This document shows positions 14,827 through 21,614 of a stretch of DNA of 25,574 nt, one piece after another. The stretch covers positions 1 through 25,574 of the forward strand of contig CANRIE010000003.1 of NCBI GenBank assembly GCA_947630585.1. Reading direction: 5' to 3'. The notes below the pieces were generated by a model. It was not told the origin of the DNA. It saw only the letters and a program-made list of their open reading frames with translations, and did no database searches. A program made the translations under genes and the position numbers. Positions within the stretch are counted from its first letter, which is position 1. Each line of letters starts with the position of its first letter. This stretch comes from an uncultured Bacilli bacterium (lineage in GTDB: Bacteria; Bacillota_I; Bacilli_A; RF39; UBA660).

Positions 14827-15636
14827 TTATCTAATTTTACTTCCAAAACTTTTAACAAAATCTTTTTCTAAAACATTCCCGCATCCAACTAACATTCTAC
14901 CATTTTTTCTTGTATCTCCGTGGTATGCAGCATGATTTGAATAATAACCTAAACTTGTAATTGTATCAACATTCGAGATTTCGATATTACTAGTTTCAAT
15001 CCGTCTTAATTCAAGTTCCATTAAAATTGCTTTTCTTAAATCAATATAATATAGTCCATCTTTTTCTTTAATACAATATTTCCAAATTTTATCATTGATA
15101 GCCCAACTTGGATATTTGTCATAATAATAAGTTTCAGCTCCAGCACTAGGTCCAACATAAACCATGATATCAGAGTCCCTTGCTCCTGAAACACTTAATA
15201 AACTATCAGCAAGACTAATTGGTAACATATTATCAATTGCTGCTGCATTGCAATGAGCAAATGCTAATGTACCACTTTTTCTATCTTTCATAATTATAAC
15301 TGGACAATCTGCACAAGGATACGCCATCATAACACCATTAAGCCCCTTTTTAATAACCATAATATCACATTCTAAATCAACTTCCCATAAATCTCTATCT
15401 TGATAAACTACATCTTCATCATTTAAAACGATATACTTACCACTCTGATATTTACCATTTTGTAATGGAACCATTATCTTCCTTCCATCAAAACCATATT
15501 CACCACCTAATTCCATTCTTCTTTTATAAACATCATCCCAAATTTCTTCTCTTGTCATCCCTTCAGGATAAAACTTACTTTGATTACTCATTGGTCCATT
15601 CATTATATTACTTTGAAATATTATTGATTTTTCCAT
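14827..15636 (-). CDS. PgeF/YfiH-like polyphenol oxidase-family protein (variant)
   Basis: The 269-residue product matches the YfiH/PgeF (DUF152) fold, whose members act as peptidoglycan-editing factors or purine nucleoside phosphorylase/oxidase-type enzymes. It keeps YPCADCPVI (C111), AFAH (H128), VYVGPSAG, and a C-terminal YYSNHAAYHGDTRKNGRMLVG. It departs from the family in several places. The N-terminal metal-binding histidine, normally in a QVH motif, is not seen at MVPLQNGK (55-62). HAGWRG is replaced by HCNAAA, and the two cysteines after GPS are absent. The chemistry may thus differ. It lies 2 nt after an unknown 427-residue protein gene, forming an operon. Confidence 0.75.
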   Translation of the reverse strand: MEKSIIFQSNIMNGPMSNQSKFYPEGMTREEIWDDVYKRRMELGGEYGFDGRKIMVPLQNGKYQSGKYIVLNDEDVVYQDRDLWEVDLECDIMVIKKGLNGVMMAYPCADCPVIIMKDRKSGTLAFAHCNAAAIDNMLPISLADSLLSVSGARDSDIMVYVGPSAGAETYYYDKYPSWAINDKIWKYCIKEKDGLYYIDLRKAILMELELRRIETSNIEISNVDTITSLGYYSNHAAYHGDTRKNGRMLVGCGNVLEKDFVKSFGSKIR

Positions 15637-15638
15637 AC

Positions 15639-16922
15639 CTATAACCCCTTTACTTTATTTTTTATTTTCATATTCTTAATATAATTAACTACATCTCTAG
15701 TTCCTATATTACTACTTAAATTAATATCAATATCAATTAATCCTTGATTTTTAAATCCTAAAATACATAACACAATTGTCTTATATAAATAACTAAAATA
15801 ACTATGTTCTAAATCATATAAATCTAATTTATCTTTATTTTTATAAATTTCAATTAAATAAATATAACCTAAATCAATCTCAGCAGTTCTTTTCTCCATA
15901 ATACTATAAGATCCTTGTTGTTTATAAAATAACTCTGCTATTCCTTCAATTACATTAAAATTATTAATATCCTCATTATTTAATAATTTATTTATATACA
16001 TTTCTTTAACTCTACTTATATATCCTAAAATATCTGTTTTATAATCTAAATTAAATGTTTCAATAACTTCTAATTCATTTAATATACATTTTAAACTTTC
16101 AATCTCTACTTTTTCATCTATTCCTAATTTTTTATTTTGTTTATGTATTTCTTTAAACTCATTATACTCTTTTAATACTTCTAAATATAAATTATTATTT
16201 CTTTCTTTTAAAATTTCTAATTTATATTCAATTATCTCCATTAAAGCTAAAACATTATCTTTTTTAATTAATTCTTCATCTTTTCTTACAACACTTTCAT
16301 ATTCATTCATATCTCTAAAACTTTGTAGTTTTTCTTGATATCTAAGTTTCTTTTTCTTAGTATTAAATATTCCAAACATACTCCTATATTCATCTATTTC
16401 TTCTTTAGTTGCTAATCTTTCTACTACTAAAGCTATTTTTAATTTTTTAACCCCTTTTATTCTAACTAAATCTTTTTCTTCAACTCTATATTCACTTTCT
16501 TTATTTTCAACATTATCATCAAAATAAATTTCATATGTTGTTTCAAGACTATTATTATTTAAAATAGGAAAACTAACTTTTGTATGCATCTCAATTCCTA
16601 AATCATCAGTTTTTTCAAAGATAATTGGCATATCAATTAATTCTAAATCAAATTTTTCTAAAGAATGTTTACTTTCAAATAATTTATTTAACATATCTTT
16701 AATATCTTTTCTTGTTACATAACAAGACTTTAATAAAGCATTTAAATATCTAGTTAGAGTACTAATCTCACTTTTTGTAAACAATTCTTCGTTTTCAATT
16801 ATCATTCTTCTTTTTTTATAATCATATCTAGCAATTAATCTAACTCCATTAGATTTTTCTTTCTCATTTACTATAACTAATCTACCTTTATAATAGATTC
16901 TAGTATCCTTATTTCTATCCAT
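15639..16922 (-). CDS. protein of unknown function (427 residues)
   Basis: I do not recognise this protein. It has no signal peptide or membrane segment. The N-terminal half (about 1-185) looks globular with many strands. A charged region rich in lysine and glutamate (about 190-300) is likely helical or coiled coil, and a C-terminal helical region carries NFNVIEGIAELFYKQQGSYSIMEKRTAEIDLGYIYLIEIY. It is codirectional with the PgeF-like gene (2-nt gap), the only clue to its role. A GTG frame reaches 16934; the ATG at 16922 follows GAGGTG and is preferred. Confidence 0.65.
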   Translation of the reverse strand: MDRNKDTRIYYKGRLVIVNEKEKSNGVRLIARYDYKKRRMIIENEELFTKSEISTLTRYLNALLKSCYVTRKDIKDMLNKLFESKHSLEKFDLELIDMPIIFEKTDDLGIEMHTKVSFPILNNNSLETTYEIYFDDNVENKESEYRVEEKDLVRIKGVKKLKIALVVERLATKEEIDEYRSMFGIFNTKKKKLRYQEKLQSFRDMNEYESVVRKDEELIKKDNVLALMEIIEYKLEILKERNNNLYLEVLKEYNEFKEIHKQNKKLGIDEKVEIESLKCILNELEVIETFNLDYKTDILGYISRVKEMYINKLLNNEDINNFNVIEGIAELFYKQQGSYSIMEKRTAEIDLGYIYLIEIYKNKDKLDLYDLEHSYFSYLYKTIVLCILGFKNQGLIDIDINLSSNIGTRDVVNYIKNMKIKNKVKGL

Positions 16923-16942
16923 ACCCCACCTCACGGCTATAT

Positions 16943-16971
16943 ATTATATCATATTCTATGTAAAATTGCAA
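16943..16971 (-). promoter_or_regulatory. promoter of the unknown gene / pgeF-like operon
   Basis: TTGCAA (16966-16971) and a perfect TATAAT (16943-16948) are 17 nt apart on the minus strand, about 20 nt before the ATG. Confidence 0.55.
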
Positions 16972-16997
16972 ATATTTAAAACATTAATTGTATCAAT

Positions 16998-17033
16998 TAA
17001 AAAAATACATACTCTAAATTACTAAGTATGTAT
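16998..17033 (-). terminator. intrinsic terminator of the truncated DUF1016 gene
   Basis: A perfect 9-bp stem ATACATACT/AGTATGTAT (17005-17013 with 17025-17033) with an 11-nt loop is followed on the minus strand by seven Ts. Confidence 0.65.
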
Positions 17034-17059
17034 TATATTTTTATTATTAACTTTTGAAT

Positions 17060-17473
17060 TTATATATCATTTTCTTTTGATAATTCTATTAATTCTTTTT
17101 CTTCTTTTCTATCAATTCTAATTAACTCTTGAAAATGTGCCCAAGACAATTCGGTCGGCACTGCCGACCATATTGGATAAAATTCATAAAATCTTCGCAT
17201 TCTTCTTAAAGAAACCTGTGAAAAACCACTTCCAAATTCACTAGTTAATTTTGCTGATAAAGCCTCTATTATTTTCTTTCCATAATTTTCCATGTTACTT
17301 TTTTCAGATAATTCATATGTTACTTTACCAACATACCAATAAACTTCTGTCATTGTAGTATCAATACGTTTTAAAACTTTTCCCCGTGCTTCAAGAATTT
17401 TATTTCTAATATCAGTATATACATTTTCAATATCTAATGAATTATTATTAACAATTAATTTATCATTTTTCAT
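17060..17473 (-). pseudogene. truncated DUF1016 (YhcG N-terminal) gene
   Basis: The 137-residue product, from an ATG with AGAGGA upstream at 17473 (an in-frame extension reaches 17527), corresponds to the N-terminal DUF1016 domain of YhcG-type proteins. Family signatures are IDTTMTEVYWYVGKVTYEL, LTSEFGSGFSQVSLRRMRRFYEFYPIW and TELSWAHFQELIRI. Complete YhcG proteins are about 340 residues with a C-terminal PD-(D/E)XK nuclease domain, which is missing here: the frame ends in a charged helix, and a terminator follows. It may be a decayed defence or toxin-type gene or a small functional derivative. The palindrome at 17153-17169 lies within its conserved region. Confidence 0.65.
17153..17169. repeat. 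GC-rich palindrome inside the DUF1016 gene
   Basis: GGTCGGC/GCCGACC around ACT. Reading the minus strand, GGTCGGCAGTGCCGACCGAA is identical to the plus-strand sequence of the terminator hairpin at 17629-17663. Here it encodes part of WSAVPTELSW in the DUF1016 protein. Confidence 0.7.
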
Positions 17474-17628
17474 ATTTTCCTCTTTTCTAATATTTTTAGA
17501 ACAATTTAATTTATAAAATGTTTTCAATAACTAAATCAATTATAATATATCTCACTTTTAGAATTACAAGAAAAAAAAGTCAAATTAGTATCAAAATATA
17601 TATTTATATAAATGAATTCTATATCTTC

Positions 17629-17663
17629 AAAAGATTCGGTCGGCAGTGCCGACCGAATCTTTT
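17629..17663 (-). terminator. 16-bp palindromic terminator of the femX-like gene
   Basis: A perfect 16-bp stem (17629-17644 with 17648-17663) closes a 3-nt loop. The GC-rich inner part and the A4/T4 flanks make a strong intrinsic terminator on either strand. It is 10 nt after the stop of the minus-strand FemABX gene and shares its core with the palindrome at 17153-17169. Confidence 0.75.
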
Positions 17664-17673
17664 TATACTCTAA

Positions 17674-18894
17674 TTATTTATCTTCTTTTTTTAATTTCTT
17701 ATTGGCAAGTTTATGTCTAATTGGAATTAAAGTTTTATAAACAAAATACATAAAAGGATTTAAAATATAATCAAATTCTCCAACAAACTCTGTATATTCT
17801 CCACCCCATCTTTTCTTAAATTCATGAATACCAACTAAAGGCGAATCTCCACTTAAATCTCCAACTGTTCCAAATTCATCAAAAATACTAGTTCCTAATT
17901 CATGAGCAAGTTTAATTTGATAATCAAGGATTTTATAATTGGCAAAAGTACTTTTATAATCTTTATCATTAGCTCCATATAAATACCAACTTTTATCACC
18001 ATAATAAAGCATTATACAAAAACTAACTATTTCTTTTTCTTTATCTTTACTTCTTTCTAAATAAAATTCTTTTTCACTTTTTAATTTCTCAATTTGTTTA
18101 CTATCAGCTTTGGGATCTTTTTCTAATTCATTAAGTTTATTATCAATCATATTTAAAACTTTTTTAAAATCAAGTTCCGCCATTAATAATTTAACATGAT
18201 CTTCCTTAAACATATCATAAAATTTATAATAATAATCACTATCATGAGAATAGAAATCTTGTCTTTTTTCAGTCATCTTCATTAATCTAATAAATTCTTT
18301 AATATCATCTCTATTTCCTTCTTTAACATTAATTTCATAGCTATTAGCTTTATTTATATAATTACGACATTTAGGATGATAATTTTTAACTAATTCCTCT
18401 ATATCTTTTGTAACATCAATTCGAAATGTATATCTTGGTTGACTGGTTTCAAATAATTTTGTTAAAGGTAAATGTTTAAATCCCATTTTTTCTAATTCTT
18501 CAACTAACTTATAATTATTTTCTCCTTCTATTGGATTAGCATTTTCATCTATTGTTTGAAGTTTTATAGCCGGGTCTATCTTAAAGAAAATAGCCTTTTG
18601 ATTCTTAGCAAACTTTTTTATTTCTAATGTAAATGTTTTTAATAATTCATAATCATTATAATCAATTGTATAAGACCTTGGTATATATATATAAGAATAT
18701 CCTAAAAGTAAGTTTTTCTTTAATAATAAAGCACTAGCAACAATTCTTTCTTTATCATCTTTAAGTCCTACATAATAAGGAATAAAGTTTCTAGTTTTTG
18801 ACAATTCTCCCCATTCATATGATTGTAAAAAATGAGCATTATTTTTTTCGGTAAACTCTCGATATTCTTTTTCTTCTAACTCCACTAACTTCAT
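17674..18894 (-). CDS. FemABX-family peptidyltransferase (peptidoglycan cross-bridge)
   Basis: The 406-residue product belongs to the FemA/FemX/MurM family, which add amino acids from aminoacyl-tRNA to the peptidoglycan stem peptide. Evidence: the N-terminal FLQSYEWGELSKTRNF; YIYIPRSY; the central FRIDVTKDIEELVKNYHPKCRNYINKA; a helical coiled-coil insertion (about 238-278) as in FemA; and the C-terminal DEFGTVGDLSGDSPLVGIHEFKKRWGGEYTEFVGEFDY. AAGGAGG precedes the ATG at 6 nt. It is divergent from a racemase and an ATP-grasp ligase gene, suggesting a shared role in wall cross-bridge formation. The amino acid added cannot be read from the sequence. Confidence 0.9.
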   Translation of the reverse strand: MKLVELEEKEYREFTEKNNAHFLQSYEWGELSKTRNFIPYYVGLKDDKERIVASALLLKKNLLLGYSYIYIPRSYTIDYNDYELLKTFTLEIKKFAKNQKAIFFKIDPAIKLQTIDENANPIEGENNYKLVEELEKMGFKHLPLTKLFETSQPRYTFRIDVTKDIEELVKNYHPKCRNYINKANSYEINVKEGNRDDIKEFIRLMKMTEKRQDFYSHDSDYYYKFYDMFKEDHVKLLMAELDFKKVLNMIDNKLNELEKDPKADSKQIEKLKSEKEFYLERSKDKEKEIVSFCIMLYYGDKSWYLYGANDKDYKSTFANYKILDYQIKLAHELGTSIFDEFGTVGDLSGDSPLVGIHEFKKRWGGEYTEFVGEFDYILNPFMYFVYKTLIPIRHKLANKKLKKEDK

Positions 18895-18920
18895 AAAATC
18901 CTCCTTTTATGACCATAATA

Positions 18921-18949
18921 AGTATATAATATTAAATATTCTAAGTCAA
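18921..18949 (-). promoter_or_regulatory. promoter of the femX-like gene
   Basis: TTGACT (18944-18949) and TATACT (18921-18926) are 17 nt apart on the minus strand. The -35 box is part of the 17-mer TTGACATTTCTTGACTT that also occurs at 6047-6063. Confidence 0.65.
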
Positions 18950-18970
18950 GAAATGTCAAAGTAATTTATT

Positions 18971-18997
18971 TTTTTTCCACTATTATTGTGGAAAAAA
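18971..18997. promoter_or_regulatory. inverted repeat overlapping the racemase -35 box (possible operator)
   Basis: A perfect 10-bp inverted repeat TTTTTTCCAC/GTGGAAAAAA (18971-18980 with 18988-18997) with a 7-nt spacer lies between the divergent femX and racemase genes and covers the racemase -35 box. It could be a repressor site. Confidence 0.4.
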
Positions 18998-19014
18998 TTT
19001 ACTTGTGTTATACT
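18986..19014 (+). promoter_or_regulatory. promoter of the racemase/ATP-grasp operon
   Basis: TTGTGG (18986-18991) and TATACT (19009-19014) are 17 nt apart, with a TG extension before the -10 box. Confidence 0.55.
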
Positions 19015-19037
19015 TTAATTAGTTAAAAGGAGGCAAT

Positions 19038-20177
19038 ATGTACCGAAATTCTTATGTTTTAGTTGATGAAAAAAAACTATCTAATAATATTAAAAATATT
19101 ATGAAAAATTATCCTGGTTATAAGTATTACTTTGGAGTTGTTAAGGGTAACGCTTATGGTCATGGGGATATTGTTGTTAAAACTATGATTGATGCTGGAA
19201 TTAATTATCTTGCTGTATCATCTTTAGATGAAGCAATCAGTGTTAGGAATTATGATAAAGATATTCCGATTCTTTGTTTTGGTTATATAAAGAAAGATGA
19301 TTTAGAAGCGGCTTTCAAGAATAATGTTACTTTAACAATTATTTCTTATGATTATTTTAAGGATATAAAAGATACTAAATTTAAATTAAAAGTTCATATT
19401 AAGTTAAATACAGGAATGAATAGAATTGGTATTAAAAAACAAGATGAATTAGAAAGTATTATTAAAGAAATTAAAGATACTAACCTTACTTTAGAAGGAA
19501 TTTATACCCATTTTGCAACAAGTGGTGTGTATGATGCTTACTTTGATATGCAACTCGCTAAGTTCAAAGAATTAACAAGTAATATTGATTTAAAAAAAAT
19601 TCCAATTGTTCATTTATATAACTCTCTTGCTTTAGTTAAACATAATGGTTTAGAATTTGCAAATGGGGTTCGGTTAGGAATTGCTATGTATGGATTCTCA
19701 GCAAGTGCTAATATTCCTGATAATAAACTACCTCTTGTTAATTTAAAACGAAAAATTAAATTAAAAGGAAAGAATGTAAGTCCTGTTAATCTTAATAATA
19801 ATTTAAAATTAGAAAAAGTCATGAGTATTTATAGTGAAGTTATTTATATAACGGAAATAGAACCAGATGAGTTTGTTGGTTATAATGCTATTCATAAATC
19901 AAGTGGACATGAATATATTGCAACTGTTTCAATTGGGCATGCTGATGGGATAACAAGTGCTTTTAAATATGTTAAAATTAATGGTAAAACTTATCCAATT
20001 ATTGCTATTTATATGGATTATATATCAGTTTTAGTTGATAAAGATGTTAAAGTTCTTGATAAAGTTACAATTATAGGAGATGGACTATCTTTATCAGATG
20101 TTGCTAGTAATAGTCACGATACAGTTCATCACTTACTAGTTTCAATTACAAATAGATTACCAAGAGTTTATAAATAA
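19038..20177 (+). CDS. alr: alanine racemase-family PLP enzyme (variant active site)
   Basis: A 379-residue fold-type III PLP enzyme. K36 in VVKGNAYGHG is the expected PLP lysine, and Y282 in VGYNAIH the expected second catalytic base. Further family marks are LNTGMNRIG, GIYTHFATSG, NGVRLGIAMYGF and TNRLPRVYK. Alanine racemase makes D-alanine for peptidoglycan. Some active-site positions are changed: GYADG is GHADG (H301), and the usual MDQ after the GRIC stretch is MDY (326-328). A lysine/asparagine-rich insertion lies at about 230-258. A different substrate such as another amino acid is possible. AAGGAGG precedes the ATG, and the ATP-grasp gene follows by 9 nt. Confidence 0.87.
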   Translation: MYRNSYVLVDEKKLSNNIKNIMKNYPGYKYYFGVVKGNAYGHGDIVVKTMIDAGINYLAVSSLDEAISVRNYDKDIPILCFGYIKKDDLEAAFKNNVTLTIISYDYFKDIKDTKFKLKVHIKLNTGMNRIGIKKQDELESIIKEIKDTNLTLEGIYTHFATSGVYDAYFDMQLAKFKELTSNIDLKKIPIVHLYNSLALVKHNGLEFANGVRLGIAMYGFSASANIPDNKLPLVNLKRKIKLKGKNVSPVNLNNNLKLEKVMSIYSEVIYITEIEPDEFVGYNAIHKSSGHEYIATVSIGHADGITSAFKYVKINGKTYPIIAIYMDYISVLVDKDVKVLDKVTIIGDGLSLSDVASNSHDTVHHLLVSITNRLPRVYK

Positions 20178-20186
20178 GGAGGAGTT

Positions 20187-21401
20187 ATGGAATTTACTTT
20201 ATTAATAATTGGGATGGATGCAAATGCTTATTATATGGCAAGATGTTATCATGAAAAATATCATAAGAAAGCTTATCTAATTGGAAAAAATCCCATTTGG
20301 TTTACAGACTTAAGCCATATTGTTATTACGAAATATAATCCTAATTTATGGAATGAAGAAGAATTTTTAAAAGAACTTCATGTTTTTTATGAAGAACATA
20401 AAACGGAAAAGATATTATTAGTATCAGCAACTGAAAATTATATTGAATTAATTTCTAAACATAAAGAAGAACTAGAAAAAATGTATTATTTTAATTATCC
20501 CAAGAGTAGTATTATTAAATCTATTATTGATAAAGAAACATTTTATAAAACTTATGAAAATTCTAATTTAACTCTCCCTAAAACTTTATATTATGATTGC
20601 AAGAAGGATAAGGATATTAAAATTCCATTCGACTACCCTATTATTTTAAAAGCAAGTGATGTTGTAAGTTATAGAAAGTTAGAGTTTGAAGGCAAGAATA
20701 AGATCTTTAAAATTGAATCCGAAGAAGAATTAAAAAATACTATTGCTAAAATTAAAAATGGAGGTTATAAAGGTACTTTAATTATTCAAGAATATATTAA
20801 AGGTGATGATAGTTATTTATTTGATGTTGTTGTTTATTCTGATAAGAATGCGAAAGTTAAAAGAATTACGATGGCTCAGATTGGCCTTCAAGAGCATGAG
20901 GCTAATATGGTTGGAAATGCTGCTGTTTTAATTAATGGTTTTTCAACTTTTAAAACCGATGATAGTATACTTAAAGATATTGTTAAGTTTATGGAAGATA
21001 TTAAATATACAGGTTTTGCTGAATTTGATCTAAAATATGATAGTAAATCTAAGAAATTTAAAGTTTTAGAAATCAATGCTAGACAAGGAAGAAGTAGTTA
21101 CTATTTAACTAAAGCCGGCTGTAATTTAATTGAATTATTAGCAAGTGATTTAATAGAAAATAAAGAATTAGAATATCAAGTTTTAAATAAGCCAGTTTTA
21201 CTTACTTTTGTTCCTAAAACGATTATCAAAAAATATATAGTTAATCCTGAATTTAAAGAAAAAGCCCTATCTTTATGGAAAGATAGAGTTAGTCCTATGA
21301 AATATAAAAATGATTTTAGTTTAAGAAGAAATTATATGTTATTAAGACGGGATATTAAATATTTAAGTGATTATAAACATGGATATTGGAAAAATAGTTA
21401 G
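20187..21401 (+). CDS. ATP-grasp carboxylate-amine ligase, candidate D-amino acid ligase of the cell wall
   Basis: A 404-residue ATP-grasp enzyme. An N-terminal nucleotide-type fold (LLIIGMDANAYYMARCYHEKY) is followed by the ATP-grasp domain with PIILKASD, GTLIIQEYIKGDDSYLFDVVV, GFAEFDLKY and the metal-binding VLEINARQG. The general layout resembles the family containing the enterococcal D-aspartate ligase Aslfm, which attaches D-Asp to the stem-peptide lysine. This is a recognition from memory, not a search. It follows a racemase-family gene and faces a FemABX gene. AAGGAGGAG precedes the ATG. Its last 36 bp, including part of the stop codon, are repeated at 23029-23064, so the gene end has been duplicated by an insertion. 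Confidence 0.82.
   Translation: MEFTLLIIGMDANAYYMARCYHEKYHKKAYLIGKNPIWFTDLSHIVITKYNPNLWNEEEFLKELHVFYEEHKTEKILLVSATENYIELISKHKEELEKMYYFNYPKSSIIKSIIDKETFYKTYENSNLTLPKTLYYDCKKDKDIKIPFDYPIILKASDVVSYRKLEFEGKNKIFKIESEEELKNTIAKIKNGGYKGTLIIQEYIKGDDSYLFDVVVYSDKNAKVKRITMAQIGLQEHEANMVGNAAVLINGFSTFKTDDSILKDIVKFMEDIKYTGFAEFDLKYDSKSKKFKVLEINARQGRSSYYLTKAGCNLIELLASDLIENKELEYQVLNKPVLLTFVPKTIIKKYIVNPEFKEKALSLWKDRVSPMKYKNDFSLRRNYMLLRRDIKYLSDYKHGYWKNS
21365..21400 (+). repeat. 36-bp direct repeat, copy 1 (end of the ATP-grasp gene)
   Basis: The last 36 bases of the ATP-grasp coding region, up to the second base of its stop codon, are identical to 23029-23064. The two copies bracket the segment 21401-23028 (1628 bp). 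Confidence 0.9.
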
Positions 21402-21417
21402 AGCTAAGGCTCTTTTT
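21400..21417 (+). terminator. terminator after the ATP-grasp gene
   Basis: AGAGC/GCTCT (21400-21404 with 21409-21413) around a TAAG loop is followed by Ts. All but its first base lie in the inserted segment, so it replaces the original terminator now stranded at 23054-23087. Confidence 0.65.
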
Positions 21418-21595
21418 ATTTATTTTTTGAATTTTCCGAATGATTTTTTTTACTTTGACTACTATCTTCTTTAAAATATTTTTTTACTGTTCTATAGTCG
21501 CAATCATATATTCTAGCTAAAGCCGAATAATTAGGCTTCATCCCAGTTTCTTTAAAATATTCTAAATTTCTTTTCAAAGCATCTAAATTCTTCAT
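21416..21595 (-). CDS. small helix-turn-helix protein (59 residues)
   Basis: ATG at 21595, with AGGTGAG about 8 nt upstream, gives 59 residues. The core MKPNYSALARIYDCDYRTVKKYF (19-41) is a helix-turn-helix of the kind found at the N terminus of transposases such as IS21-type IstA and in some recombination proteins. The tail is short and polar. It lies 19 nt after the AAA/DUF4143 ATPase gene and is probably co-transcribed with it. It is either a small DNA-binding protein or a truncated transposase; it ends next to the terminator of the ATP-grasp gene. Confidence 0.6.
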   Translation of the reverse strand: MKNLDALKRNLEYFKETGMKPNYSALARIYDCDYRTVKKYFKEDSSQSKKNHSENSKNK

Positions 21596-21614
21596 ATACT
21601 TCTCACCTAATTTC

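Noticed and set aside
17474..17628. Promoter of the DUF1016 gene
   Set aside because: A TATAAT is present upstream but no -35 box at proper spacing, so no promoter was called.
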